DNA of 64,000 bases from Obelidium mucronatum (Eukaryota; Chytridiomycota; Chytridiomycetes; Chytridiales; Chytriomycetaceae): contig JAIVFH010000041.1 in the NCBI GenBank assembly GCA_025765595.1, positions 62,001 to 126,000 of the forward strand, read 5' to 3'. The notes beneath the pieces were generated by a model. That model made no database searches. It was given only the letters and a program-made list of their open reading frames with translations, and had not been told where the DNA came from. This document shows positions 36,401 through 49,300 of the stretch, in pieces. A program made the position numbers and the translations under genes. Position 1 is the first letter of the stretch, and each line of letters starts with the position of its first letter.

Positions 36401-38655
36401 GCGATGGCGGCTTGGATATTGAAGCCCCAAGTAAATTGGACCTTTTTGGAGGTGACCGAAACAGTAGTAGAAAGAGTGCCTCGATTTCAAGTACACCCCC
36501 TCCCATGACCAAACAGGAAATATTCATGGCAAAAATGAAATCACGGCTAGTCACGGTATGTCTTTTTCTTCAAGGTTGTTTGTTACTGACTATTCGGCAT
36601 GTAGCCCAACACACCAGTCAAGAAGCAGCAATCACCAAATCTGGAGAAAAAAGAATCTTTGAGCAAACGTGTTAAATTTCCTGAATTTCGCCGTTCAAAT
36701 TCCTTGAAGTCCAATCGTTCAAACAAGTCTGTGAAGTCACCATTACCAGGAGCTTCCCCAGTAGTTCCGCCGTCAGTAACGAGACATTTGTCAAGCCCCG
36801 CATCAGTTCCTCAAGGAAGTCCTCTCTTGAACTCACCTTCAACTCGCGGGGTTGATGCAGTTCCATTAAGTAACCCCATCAAACCTGCTTCAGCAACACC
36901 AGTTACACAAGAAGCCACTCCAGCCAATATTTCATATGTTCCACCAAGCGTGGTTTTGAACGCCCAGCCGGCAAGTCAGCCCACCGTTACCGCACTTCCG
37001 CAACTACCCTCTCCTGTACCCACTGAAGAAAACATTGCGATTGTGCAAGGTTCGAATCCTGCACATCCAGCAACTTCCGAACGCCACACGTTTGAACGCG
37101 CCAGCGTTGGCGAACCAAATTCATTCCTGAATTTGGGCCGCTCATTCACATCTATGAAGCAAAAGCTTGCCTTTCATCCCATGAAAAAGCGAAGTGTGAC
37201 AAACAACACTGTTTTGCGGGCAAACGCACCTGGATCAAAGTTGGCAGCAACCCCACGACCATCAACTGCAACAGCTGCATCCCTGCCTTGTGACATGGAA
37301 GTTGCCACGGAGGAAGAGAATCTTTTACAGCCTCGAACGGATTTATACGGATTCATTTTGTGTCAAATTTCAAAAGCAAATGAGACCCGTCAGGTGCTTA
37401 GAGATAAGGAGCTTGAGCGAGGTCGAGCTTTGAGTTGGAGCAAGGCTGGTATAGTTTCAAACGGTGGCTCATCGTGTACAGTTACTGAACGGGGTGTGGT
37501 TATGAAGACGACAGACTCTGTATTTGAGTTGGATGCTGAGAAGGTGTGTTCTTTTTTTGGTTTCTCAACACATAGGGGATTAAAAAAAATGATTTGCGAA
37601 CAGCTGGTAGAGCAGGTAGCGCATGGTATTCCCCATCAATGGCGTGGACCCGCCTGGTACAATTTGATAACTACAACGAGTGACATCTCAAAAGCAATGA
37701 CTGCCGAGCAACTTGCCGTTTACAACAAGAATTTGATCCAAGAATTCAAGAATAATTGTGAAACCCCTTCTCCTTATTTGGATGATATTCTGGACGATGT
37801 CGATAGCACAGTCACCGTTTTCCCTTTTAGAACCGAGAAGCTCAAGAGAGTCTTGACAGCCTTGTCACACCATGATGAAAAATGCGGCTATGTGGGATCT
37901 ATGCGTGGGGTGGCTGCCATGTTTTTGATGGTGATGGATGAGGAATCCGCTTTTGTTGCGTTGGTTCACTTGTACTTTGCTCCTACTGTGCGTGTGCGAG
38001 AAGCCTTTGAACCGGATCCGAAATTCAGTTTGGCGGATTACTACGCCAATGGATGGCCCAAGTTTCGACAAGTCGCATTTATTCATGATCGGTTGCTTGA
38101 AGCATGGGTCCCTCACATCAAGAAGAAGCTCGTAAGTTCTTGTTTCATAAAACTTCCCACGGAATCCCCCTACCTTCCTAAAATCAATGTTTTATATAGG
38201 ATAAGCATACGATTACTGCCATGCAATATGCAACACAGTGGCACTTGACAATGTTTGAAGTGTGCAACGAACCGAGCAGAGAAAGTCAATCTCCCCTCAT
38301 TCCCTTTCGAATTTTGATTCGGCTTTGGGACTTGATCTTTGTCTGGGGATTCTCGGCTCTTCCAGTGATTAGTGCCGCAATTGTGAAAGTTCATGAACTT
38401 TCTCTCTCAAACATGAATGCAACAGAGATTCTAGGATTCTTGCGTGGATGTGTGGAACAGCAACACCCGCTTGCGTGGACAAATGAACAAGAGGACAAGT
38501 TTTTCAAGATGGTTCAAAAAATGTGGGTGGATTCACATCGCGTGAAACAGCCGGCGTCTATATCGCAACCGTTCTGGAGTGCGAGCGCCGGAAGTGGCGT
38601 TTCTCTTATGGAGAGGGCAAAAGTAGATTGGATGATGCAGAAAACCATCCGCTGA
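33460..38655 (+). CDS. Large disordered protein with a degenerate TBC (Rab-GAP) domain
   Basis: Six exons (33460-34180, 34234-35178, 35226-35447, 35501-36555, 36605-38131, 38200-38655) sum exactly to 1641 residues. The first ~1200 residues are Ser/Pro/Thr-rich and include seven copies of a short PF-L/M-SR motif. The C-terminal ~340 residues form a TBC domain: IPHQWRGPAWYNLI, TEKLKRVLTALSHHD, MDEESAFVALVHLYF and LWDLIFVWGFSALPVISAAI. TBC domains normally stimulate Rab GTP hydrolysis through an Arg finger (DxxR) and a Gln finger (YxQ). Here those positions read DDVDSTVTVFP and GYVGSMRG, so both catalytic residues are absent and the domain probably binds rather than activates a GTPase. The first exon is GC-rich. 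Confidence 0.83.
34754..36132 (+). repeat. Seven degenerate PF-L/M-SR-xxTR protein repeats
   Basis: Within the TBC-protein linker the following recur: ATFMSRFGS (~34754), IPFLSRIGTR (~34883), IPFLSRWNN (~35036), TPLLSRLGIS (~35238), AMSRLGTRFSF (~35287), IPFMSRLATR (~35905) and SFMTRIATSF (~36100). Spacing is irregular and the DNA between them is unrelated, so they look like conserved short linear motifs, not a recent DNA duplication. Confidence 0.7.
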
Positions 38656-38684
38656 ATCTTGTTAGAAATAAAAGTAAAAATTCA

Positions 38685-40223
38685 ATGATTGGAATGACTT
38701 TGTTGCTTCTGGCTTGTGCGTTCACCTTCATCGTTTACAGACTCGTGCCCTGGCTAGTACAAGTTGCAATTGACTATCTTGGGCGCAATGAGCAACCGCG
38801 ACCACCAGTTGTACACTTGGTTAAATTGCAGCACTTTGGATCCCAATCGTTAGTTGCCGTTCTTGAACCTTATTGAACTGATTTGATATCATCATGGCAG
38901 CTTGAGCATATCTGTGGATGTGCTACTTCCCCTCCCCACTGCTGTTTCGCTACCCACGTGGCTATCAGCCGGAATTTCGAACACTCCAACTATCACAGTC
39001 CATTGGAACTCAATGAAGCCATCGCACCTCATTTCAGCATCATTAAGCAAGTCAATATCACTTTCAGGTGAATTTGATGCCATTCAGGTGCAGCAGGATA
39101 TCGATATTCAGTTCGTTGACATCCAAGCACTTGAACGACTATCTCGCAAGTTGTTCTTGCAACTGAAAGCACGGAATAGTCCGATCAATGCCATCGATAT
39201 TAAACTTGAAGCGTTGGTCGACATTCACATGATGGGCATTGTCCTGTGGAAAGACGTGAAGCTTGTGAAACTCCTTGACATTGCCCCAATGCTTGAGACT
39301 CTTCGAAATGACCCCATATTTACTGAATCTCACAAAAACCCTTCATCACTCATTCCGCCTCCTGTATTCTTTCCGGACCACTTGGATCTCGAGTCTATGC
39401 ACTCATCAAATTCCTCTGAAGATATCGACAAAACAGCCACGAATTCCACACCGGGCCCACTTCATCTCTATAAAATAGGCTACAAAACCGAAAAAACTAA
39501 TGTAGACCAACAAGTATCGCGTGTCGGATTTCAAGGACTGCTACCTGGCCTCACATTTCGGAGGTTACCCCAAACAACGACACCGCAAGGATCAGTGAAA
39601 ACCGGAATACGGGCCTCTTTTTCAGCAACTCCGGCCCTTCAATTTCGTATTCATCATATTGAGTTCAATGTGAAATTAAATGGTGAATTTGTGGCACATG
39701 GGATGGTTGGTGAAGTCTTTCTTGGCACTACCTCCGACAGGAAGCGATGGACAGATATCAGTGTTGAAATAACACCGACTATTATCAAAGAAGGAAGGTC
39801 AGATGTGGTCAAGAATGCTATTAGTGGGGCCAAAGGGTTTTTAAAGGGCTTTTTCGCAGGGACAATGAGCGGGTAAATATTTCCGCATACTATTTGGCTT
39901 TTGTTGAATGCTATTATTTTAGTTTCAATGGAGGCGATTTCGGCGATGGTTCTACTGTTTTTGAAATAGTGGATGTTAACGTGTATGCGTTTACTGAGCG
40001 AGAAAACGTTATCAATGTAGATTGGATACGGGACGTCAGCAAAGCTGTTGACATGTCAATAGATGTGAATCGTATGTATCTCTCCTAATTGCCTTGTGGG
40101 TGTGAAAAAAAAGTAACTCTGTTTTTTTCAGCCATCAAAGCAATTGGGAATAAGCTTGATACAAGCATTATTGTTGAAGTCGCGGCATCTTTCATGCTGG
40201 CGCACGCTTGCTCAGTCATGTAA
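38685..40223 (+). CDS. Membrane-anchored protein, possibly LEA14-like
   Basis: Exons 38685-38848, 38901-39872, 39923-40071 and 40132-40223 sum to 458 residues. An N-terminal hydrophobic segment (MTLLLLACAFTFIVYRLVPWLV) is a signal anchor. The remainder is beta-rich with no cysteine clusters (LSISVDVLLPLPTAVSLP, ITVHWNSMKPSHL, LQFRIHHIEFNVKLNGEF, WTDISVEITPTIIKEG, FEIVDVNVYAFTERENV). This alternating pattern resembles the LEA14/DUF3712 type of lipid- or ligand-binding sandwich in fungal membrane proteins, but I recognise no diagnostic motif. A Ser/Pro-rich insertion lies mid-protein. The start lies 29 bp after the TBC stop on the same strand. Confidence 0.62.
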
Positions 40224-40384
40224 CGGAAAAGGGGTTTACATCGCCGAAAGAATACTCACTGACGTTTGCTGCGGCGGGTCGGAGGCACAGCTTTGACAGG
40301 GCGGGAAAACAAACAAATAAAGAAAGAAACCAAAATCCACCCAACCACCCGCCCTTGCAATTAACTTTTTTCTTGATTCTTAAT

Positions 40385-41527
40385 ATGATTATTGCTCTTG
40401 CCTCTGCTCTTCTTGCAAACATCATGTTCGCGATAGCATCACCCGGTTTGTCATTGCCATTAGCACAAGCATTTGTTCTTCGCAATCTACTCATTCTAAG
40501 ATTCTTTTCGTTGCATGAATAAGCCGACATGATATTCATTCCTGTCAACGTCGCGAGTGGTGCATTTGTAACGGCATCTTCCACCAGCAACACTGGAGCG
40601 TGTGTGGGAGGCCGTTGTTCACCAAGGTATTTTTAATATCATACTTCTGAGGTACCGCACTGGGCTCTATTTAAAATATTGAGAATAGCAATGTGATTGG
40701 ATTGGCAGCCAATAATGCGACTGGACAGTGGGTTTCTCAACCAGGGTCTTGCGACGAGTCACGCGCAGAAAGCCTTACGGTAGATTGGTCTCAAAACTTT
40801 GGCATTCAGTATATTACTGAAGTGAGATATAGGTTTGGCAGTTTTGACGGTAAGAACATATTCTTACATTTCAAAGGCCAGTATCTAACGCACTCAATTC
40901 AATTCAGCGCAAAGTACAAACTTAGTTGTCTATGACACGCAGCCAATGAACATCAACAATCCAACTGCTGTCACTTATATTAACGAAGAACAATGGATTG
41001 TCTATGTGTTTGAGATTCCTGTGACGGCTACTTCGTTGTCATTCACCTGGTCCCATTTATCGAGCCCTGATAATGGCGTTTCATGTCAACTTGCAATTCG
41101 AGATGTTCAAGTGTGGACGGGTGGGTCACCGTGGGTGGATTTTAAAGTTCCAAGCCATTACTAACATTTAGTAGGACCTTCCCCGGATGGAATCTCTGGT
41201 GTACCATCGCGTCGCACAATATCCATCGGGGCGATTGTTGGAATCATTGTTGCCACAGTTTTGGTCACCGCAATTATTGTGGTTGCTTTGTTTGTTTGTT
41301 GCATGAGACAGAAGAACTTGGCCATTCGTCGGAACCGTGCATTTGAATTGATGGGAGTTCCAAGACCAAGTCATCACCAAGAAAATGAAGAAGAACGAGA
41401 AGTTGGGGGTTTCGAGGTGCTTGAAAAGCGACTTGGAAAGAGTGTGCGAACCAGTAATTTTCTGGCAGTGGCAAAAACACAGGTGTTGCAGTCTGGTACA
41501 TCGAGTGGAAGTGGAACTGTGAATTAA
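40385..41527 (+). CDS. Single-pass type I membrane protein, unknown function
   Basis: Exons 40385-40445, 40524-40626, 40689-40849, 40908-41120 and 41172-41527 sum to 297 residues. A cleavable signal peptide (MIIALASALLANIMFAIAS) leads into a small ectodomain with few cysteines (GACVGGRCSPSN, PGSCDESRAES, GVSCQLAIRDVQVW) and possible N-glycosylation sites (NNAT). A transmembrane helix (IGAIVGIIVATVLVTAIIVVALFVC) is followed by a basic cytoplasmic tail of about 80 residues (RQKNLAIRRNRAFELMG) that ends in Ser/Gly. The ectodomain has a beta-sandwich feel ending in VQVWTG, reminiscent of carbohydrate-binding or discoidin-like modules, but no family is certain. It may be a cell-surface sensor. Confidence 0.6.
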
Positions 41528-41602
41528 AAAAAATGGAAATTAAAATAATAAACGGAATCGATGCACCATTGCTTTCTTTCTTTTTTTTCATCATTTGCAA
41601 AA

Positions 41603-44600
41603 ATGTCAGTCATTCTCCAAGATCCCTTTTTACTGACACCTCACGCAACTGCTGCAACATCGGCTGTATCAAATAAGTTCTTGGCTGCGACATCTAGTGT
41701 TTCTGACCAGGATGTGGCCGTTTTGACCGTTCAGTCATCTGGCCTTTCGGTTTATGATGTGAGTCGCCAACGTTTCTTCGGCCTTTGCCTAACGTTTGAT
41801 GCGTGTAGACCGCTTCAAACCACTGCCTGCACTCTTTTTCAGTTCCGGCGGCGATTAGCTTTACCAGTCCTGCCGTCTTTCTTGCGACAGAAGCGGCAGT
41901 AATTGAAGCTGATGATGACGTGCTTGCATCATCTGTTCCGCGTCTTTCTGGATTTGTGTATGCATCCATTATTGATGCGGCTGCGAAGTCTAGCGAAGCT
42001 CGGCGTGTTTGGGTGTGGGCAATCGGAGAAACTGCCCAGGCTGCCAAGATTGGCGGCAAGGCAATTGCCGGTGGTCCAGGAAAGCCCGATTGGGCCAAAA
42101 CGGTGCGTCGTTGGGGGTTGCGATGTGGAAGCTTATTGATTTTTTTTTTTTACCAGTTTGACTCTTCCATCCAACATATTGCCGCCCACGGCCATAAGCT
42201 GCTGATTATCTTCCATGCGAACAATGCGGTTGCTCTCATAAAGCATGATCTTGTCAAATCGTCTGCCTCAATTAAGGCAAAACCCGATCTCGGGACTGTT
42301 GTTTGGACCCAAGCCAAAACAATTGCACAATCTGCCACAGGATATGTAACCGAAGCTGTGTCGGTCTTACAAAACACCTCAAAGGGCTTAAATGCACGTT
42401 TTATTCGAATTGAAACCAAATTCGGGCATGATGGAGGCGAAGACTCGCATTCAATTTCAACAAATGAAATTCCATTGGACTTTGGTGAACATTTGCCGGT
42501 TTCATATGCATTTGCTGCTGACCAAAAGAAGCTCTACGTCGCCTGTGAGTGTCAGAAGCTCGTTGTCATTCACTGCTGACTGGTTGTTTAGTGACCAACT
42601 CTGAAGTTCGCCCATTTAATCTGAAGACAAATTCCTTGGCCACTACAATCAAGCTCGACTTATTAGATTTCTCTTGCTTTTCTAACAAGGCGGCTGCCAC
42701 AAGTAGTTCTCTCCCCTCGTCATTTTCTATGAAGTCGATTGGCAAGTCATACCTGGCGGTTGTTGGCACAGCCGGTCAAAATGGTAATCCGCAAACGTGG
42801 TCGGTATGAAACTAACTTTTTTTGTAATTTGCGACAGATCTTGAAGTGCTATCAATTTGGGATACACGATTTGGTACATTACAATTGAAACGAGTACTGA
42901 ATGAAAAAGAAACTGGATCAATCTCAGGACCTGTCGACCCAACGACTTTGATGGCTAAAGTTTCATTTTTTTCTCGCTGTTTTGATGTATGTGAAGTTAA
43001 GATTGTCCGTATTCTGTAATCCCTATTAATACCTTTCCTCAGATTGAACCTGTTTCATCATCAATTTCGGGAGCAATGCTGTCTATAACCATTTCGAATA
43101 TCCGTTCCAAACCTGTGAAGGATGCTGTTTCTTTTGGGGCTTCGGTTTACTTGGTACCATACTTTTGCCCGCCGGTTTCTCTATTATCCGCATTCGGAAA
43201 GTTATCAAATACTTTGAAATTTTCTCTTGAAGCGAATCAGGAAGGAACTTTGCCTGGACTAGCAACCGTGGCTCAGGCGCCGCCTGTGAAAAACGCTGTT
43301 AGCAACAACTGGTTTACAGGCCTGACACACCTCGAAGAATTGGATCGTTCATATGTTTCCCGAATTTGTTCGGCATTGACTGTTGAAAGCATGTCTCTTG
43401 AACTTGCTCGATGGATTTATGAAAAATCCGCCCTTACTACACCAAACAGTTCTATTCAAAAGCCCATGGATGGCAGTATCGTTGATCTCTCCACTTATCC
43501 CGTGATTGAAATTGCGCAACCTGCTATGATAAAGCTTCTGGCTCGAGCAGTTGGAAACCCTTCAGACTTCTACCCTGCAGCTGTTCTTCAATATTTAATC
43601 CGCACTGGCCGAGTACCTGCATGCATTAGTATTCCCGACCTAAAATCTGCAGATCAAAGTCGTAGCATTGGAATCGTGGAGCAAGTTCTTTCTCAGAATG
43701 ACTTTTCTACTCTCTGTCTGCTTTTGGATAACGACAAATGCATTGGTTTGAATGAGTACGATATTCTTCAAATTGTGCAATACGTCTGTTGTATTAGCCG
43801 TAGTACTCATGAAGATGATGGGGAAATGGTGAGACGACGTAGCACCATCGACGTGTATGTCAAGAAACAAGTGGGGTCGAACAAAACTGCCGAATACAAA
43901 AAATGTCTTGTTCGAAGTGATAAAAAAGGGGGCGCTAAAGTATTTGATGGTCGTCGCTGGTTTTTTGAACGTTGTTTTGCAATTCCTCAAGAGAACGATT
44001 TCGTGTTTGCAAAAGCTTTGAAGCAATTGAGTGTGGAGCAAGTAGAAGTGGTTGTTGGGTGGGTTGTAGGGCTGTTGGAAGTCGATGTAAGATTGAAAAC
44101 GGAGGTGGCCAGAAAGAGAGCTGCGATTGAAAAGAGGAAAGAAAGTCTATCCAAGAGCAGTTCGAGTAATTCTCACAGCAAGAAAAAAGCCACCGGTGCT
44201 GCTGCAGTGGCAGCTGATGTATCAAAGTATGGATTTGTTGATGAATTATTGGAAAATGACTTGGATGAGTGTTTGGCGGAAAGTGAGATTCGCAGACAAT
44301 TGTGGTGGTTGTGGGATACTCCAGGAAAGAAAAACGAATATTCCGATGCGGTTTGCCAGGTATGAACAACATAATTAACTGTTTTTCACTAATCGATTCC
44401 TCCTCAAATGCATAGGCTATTGATGTTGTGAACCTCATAATTGACGTTCATTTAACTACGATTTTGTTGACGCCATCATTACATCAATTGGTTGAGCGCC
44501 TCAGAGTTTGCATTAGCAGTGATCTGCATATGTTTCATATGATGCACCGTAAATTGACTGGAGCCTTGTCTGTATTTGAGGTTTCGGAATCGGCGAAGAA

Positions 44601-44757
44601 TAAGGCGGCTATTAGCGTGACAGGACTTTCTGGCGACCAGAAGGTTCAAAAGAAGCAGGAAGTTGTAGGAACTGAGTTGAGGAAGAGGTGGAAGCGTATG
44701 GTAGCGCAAGTTAATGATGGAGTGGGCAGTTACGCTGTTGAAGTTATGGGCATTTAA
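41603..44757 (+). CDS. NOL11/UTP8-like nucleolar t-UTP protein
   Basis: Seven exons (41603-41758, 41809-42102, 42157-42544, 42592-42783, 42838-42986, 43043-44359, 44416-44757) sum to 945 residues. NOL11 (metazoa) and Utp8 (yeast) belong to the t-UTP subcomplex of the small-subunit processome, coupling rDNA transcription to early pre-rRNA processing. The N-terminal half has beta-propeller-like strands (YVALTNSEVRPFNLKTNSL, LSIWDTRFGTLQLKRVL). The C-terminal half is helical, with the NOL11-like closing region AIDVVNLIIDVHLTTILL and a basic end. A Lys/Ser-rich hinge (KKKATGAAA) precedes it. The assignment rests mostly on the C-terminal helical motif and general layout, so it is probable, not certain. 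Confidence 0.55.
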
Positions 44758-44778
44758 AAATATTTTGCTCAAAAACAC

Positions 44779-46296
44779 ATGATTCTTCTTTTGACTTTTT
44801 GGGCAATAGCAGCGCATGCTTCCAGAGCGTTCTCAAAGCAGGTTCCATTACTAGGAGACGACCACTATGGCATGGAAGTGATAACACATCCTTCATGGGC
44901 AGAGCATGCAATTCACGTTAAAAGTCACACCACGAACGACCCAGATTGGTGTAACGACAGCGTTAAAAAGAAAACAGGATATTTTGAATCCCCGAATGGC
45001 TTCTTTTTCTTTGCCTTCTTCGAGTCCAGAAGCGACCCAGACGAGGATCCCTTCATTCTATGGATTAATGGCGGCCGTAAGTGTCTCCTTGTTGTAACAC
45101 ACATCATTTCAAACTCAAATCAATATATGTAGCCGGATGCTCGAGCAACCTTGGTCTGCTGATGGAGCTGGGTCCTTGCCGAGTTGACGAGGGAGGGAAC
45201 AGCACGTCGTTTAATCCATACGCTTGGAATAACAAAGCCAATCTTCTCTTTCTTGACCAGCCTGTCGGCGTTGGGTTTTCGTACGCAAAACCGGGTCGTA
45301 AAGTTGGAAACTCTGAACTTGCCGCCAAGGAAACCGACATCTTTCTCCAACTCTTTTTCTACAATTTACCTCAATACTCGAAAGCTCCCGTCCATCTATT
45401 TGGTGAATCTTATGCTGGTCATTACATTCCCGCAATTGGAAGGAGAGTGTACCGGGAAAACCTGGAAGCGCCACAGAAGAATCCAAATCGACTCTTGATC
45501 AACCTCGTCTCTCTTGGGATTGGAAATGGTTGGGTTCGACCATACCTGCAGTTTGACAAGTTTGCTGACTTTTTGGTTGATGAGAAGTGTAAGCCAATTT
45601 TCGTTCATCTCCCAAAGCTGAATGCACTCGTTTCTTTCCCCAGACGGCCCTCTTGTTTCTCAAGATCAGTACGAAACTTTAAAAAAGAAGTATCGTATTT
45701 GTGGGTTCCTTGCAGAACAATGTGAAGCGCACCCATCTCGATTGACTTGCATCCCAGCGTCTGCCTACTGTGAACGAGCGTTCGCGTTCCCCAAAGATGT
45801 TAAAAGAAATTCATTCGATGTTCGCCAGAAATGCGATGAAGAAGCCGGGGATGTTTGCTATCCGATTGAGACTGACATTGAAACTTATCTGAATCAAAAA
45901 TGGGTTCAAAACTTGATTGGGGTAGACAGAGAGTACATGGGCTGCTCAGCTGATGTTGGAACCTCCTTTTTTTATTCCGGAGATGAAGAAAGACGCTATG
46001 ACACAGCAGTTGCTGAAGTCTTGGAAGGTGGAGTAAAAGTTTTGGTGTACGCTGGAGATGCAGACTTCGTGTGCAACTGGGTGGGAAATGAAGCATGGTT
46101 AAATGCAATGGAGTGGAGTGGGCAGGAAGGTTATTTGAATGCGCCAACAGGTCCGTTCATTGTTGACAAACTTGAAGCTGGGCTGTTCAAAACATATGGG
46201 AACTTGACTTGGTTGAAAATTTATGGTGCCGGCCACATGGTCCCATATGACAAGCCAGTAGAAAGTTTGGAGATGATTTCAAACTGGATTTCTTAA
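44779..46296 (+). CDS. Serine carboxypeptidase (S10 family)
   Basis: Exons 44779-45076, 45133-45588 and 45644-46296 sum to 468 residues. A signal peptide (MILLLTFWAIAAHAS) sends it to the vacuole or outside. S10 enzymes remove C-terminal residues from peptides at acid pH. Landmarks: FILWINGGPGCSSNLGLLME (oxyanion hole and substrate site), FLDQPVGVGFSYA, the nucleophile serine in FGESYAGHYIPA, LGIGNGWVRP, the catalytic Asp in VLVYAGDADFVCNW and the catalytic His in GAGHMVPYDKP. All three triad residues and the conserved cysteine pattern are present, so it should be active. It is convergent with STIL; only 24 bp separate the two stop codons. Confidence 0.93.
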
Positions 46297-46320
46297 TCAT
46301 TCAATAAATATAGTTTTATT

Positions 46321-49300
46321 TTACTCAGTCAACCTATACTTCGCGAGATATTCCAAGGTTGCTTTAGAAAACTGCTCTCGTGTTGACGAAACATCATCCC
46401 GACCAAGTCTGGCGTTTAAAGCATATTCAGGTTTGTCAGCAAATTCATGTTTGTCCTGACCACTATCCAACTTAAAGCCTTCGTTTTGTTTCCTTGAAAT
46501 TGTTCCGATTTCATGACGACTGACATCACAAAAGATGAAGGACTGTTCTGGATTCTCAACCAATTGAGCAATAAGCTCTCGGGTTCGTTCGTCTTCCAAT
46601 TCACTGCTGGTACTTGGTTCAAACTCTTCAAATGTCCGATTCCCCATCACATCATTGTTTTCAATCCCAGATAAATCGAGAGATATCATGATCTGGGAAT
46701 CTAACCCTAGACCAGTGCCATTTTTGCGAGCAGCAACCATTCCAGCAGCTTTTCCGTTACTTCGAAGACGCATATAATCAGAAGAGAGCACGTCAGAGTT
46801 AGAGACTTCCTTATCTCGCGCACTTAGTCTGGAAGTATCGCAGGCCAAGTTTGACAAACTCTTTCTAGTCGCGCTACCGATAGCGTTTCCTCCTATAGAA
46901 TTGACGCCAAGAGGGTAAGTAGGTGGACGATGACATATTCTGTTGTAGTTGCTGAGTGGCTCCCTAACGAGTTGCCGTGCATTTGCTGCCGGACCCACTG
47001 ATGAAGCAAGGTTTATTGTCTGGTCAACTGATTGTACGGGAATGGAATCAAATGTAAATAGTGGCTTGTAGTTACTGCCAGTGTCATTTGGGGGGTTAAA
47101 ATCCGCTGCTGGTTTTTTTACTAGCTTTGTGGGAATCGTGGAAGTTGCAGATATTGATGAGGACGAAGCGTTAAATGTAGCTTCGCGGGGCACTTGTGTC
47201 ATTTGAATCTGTACGCCAACATCCGTCCTTGGCATGTGCTCATCTTTTGACTGATGCGACTCAAGAAATGCAAATGACGTATTCGTGCCAATCGTTCGCA
47301 CAGACGCAGTTTGTGTGGAGCATGAGGCGGACGCAGTTGATACATTGGTCAAACCAATTGGCAAAACTGGACACGATGGAGAGCCCAAAAATGGAGGAAA
47401 GGTTGCAAGTTTAGCGTTCGCCGTGTTTGTAAGAGCCAGAACCATTTCGTATTGCCGTTGCATAAGCATCATGTACATGTGCGTTTGTTGCTGCTGCATC
47501 AATTGAAATGGGTCAAGATGAGGCTCAAGCTGGTTTGATTCAGTAGAAGATGTCGTAGCAACGGTTGGCTGATTGTCTGGATCAGGGACTTGCTCTTTAG
47601 TGCTCGGTGGCTCAAGCTGGTTTAATTCGGAAGAAGATGTCGTAGCAACGGTTGGCTGATGGTCTGGATCAGGGAGTGGATTGGTGTTTGTAATATTTGC
47701 GATTCCCTGACTAGCTTCCTCTGTTTTTCTATTACATTCTATAAATGATGCTTCCAGAGATTCTGCCGTTGATGGCGTAATTGACGGAATTGTGATTGGA
47801 ACTGTTGCAGAGACAGGAAGTTCACTATCAGTAAATGTTAGCACTTTCACAGGGAAAAACGGGAATGCATTTACATTTTATAATAACTCTCTATCGCTTG
47901 CACAATATCCGATTCTTGAGATAAGTCTAGATTTGTCATCTGAAGAACGGTGACGATGTCATCATCAAGGAGACCAGTTTCTGCCGCTGATCCATGGCCA
48001 TCAAAATTTACAGGCCGCTTCGAATCTCCGTTGACAGAGAAATATTGTGGGTCTTGCTAAATTCGAGTCAAGGTCAGTGTCTTGCATAAGACAAGAAAAA
48101 CGAGTCCAACCTCCACCAGACACTCATAAAATTGAGCTACTTTCACAGAGTCGGTTGTTGATTTTGATCCCCTTGAAGAAGGAGAAAGCCGCGGATTCGA
48201 TGGTTCAGCTTTCAACATAAGCACCACCATCACCCCTTTGCCTGTATCAAGGCGGCGTAAACGTGTATCTGTTAAAAAACGAGTGCAAATATACTGGACG
48301 TCAACTGTAGTGACTCCAGACGCGTTTTTAATCCATCTAAATGTTGAATATATCAAACTTTGAACTCAAAAACATAAAAATAAAAATAAATTTACATTCC
48401 GATCAAAGGAAGTTGAAAAGCGAGTTTATCATCTTGTGTCAGCAAAAGAACATGTCGAGCTTGATCGATTGTTAGGTACCTGTGTACCGACTTGTTATGA
48501 TGTTTTGGTGCAAATGCAGACTTACCCAAAATCCATCGAAGACGAGTCGTGACTCCCCAAAGTGGCTATAACATTCAAGTAACTTGTAGTCGGTACGATT
48601 CTTATCGAATTGATAGGGCTTATGAGAAGCTTATAAGACGGAATCAGTTGCCGTCCTGAAGAATACGTCATATCTTTTAATCTCATTCGATGATAATAGG
48701 TTAAATACCAATCAGTAGTTGTTTTTCATGATCAAACTGAATTATAATTGGGAACGGGGCCTTGATGTCAGCATTATTGTTCAAATCCTTGTGATTGTCA
48801 TGTTACAATCATTTTTTCTCGTCAAGACTTACTTTCATTATGCCTTCAAACAGTGAATGAAGCCCAAGGCTTTTTAGATTTGCATTCGCTACCTTGAAAT
48901 AGAAGGTTTACTGTTGTGGCACATACGTAACGGTGGATTACAAACTTTCACAATGACATCACCAGGTAATTCGACAGTAGGGGTTAACATGTCTTCTTTC
49001 GAATGAAACTTTCGTCCAGCATCAAAGCGATCCAAAACGAGCACTTTTTTCAAAAGAATTGTTCCATCAAGCGAAACAATGTACTCAGGCTCAGGGTGAG
49101 ATAGCAGTCCATCAAACAATTCAGAGTTTGTTAAGCGACCAAGCAAAAAGCCAATAGATTCTTTTGATGGACTGTTTCGAGCGCATGCAACTAGAGCGGT
49201 GTAAGCACACGCGTGGATGCGAATCGAGGCTATGCCCAGCCGCTTTGTGTCGCAGACGAGAGTTGGCCCAAGCGGGGTGTTGTCCCTGCATGCGCTCAGT

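Noticed and set aside
37543..37574. GTGTGT...CACATAG stretch in the TBC exon as an intron
   Set aside because: Only 32 nt, and removal would shift the frame and destroy the downstream TBC motifs; reading through keeps the frame.
47860..48056. PDZ-like domain (DGHGSAAETGLLDDDIV) near the STIL middle exons
   Set aside because: Superficial resemblance only; the segment follows the STIL FYEC motif and is better explained as part of that domain's C-terminal edge.
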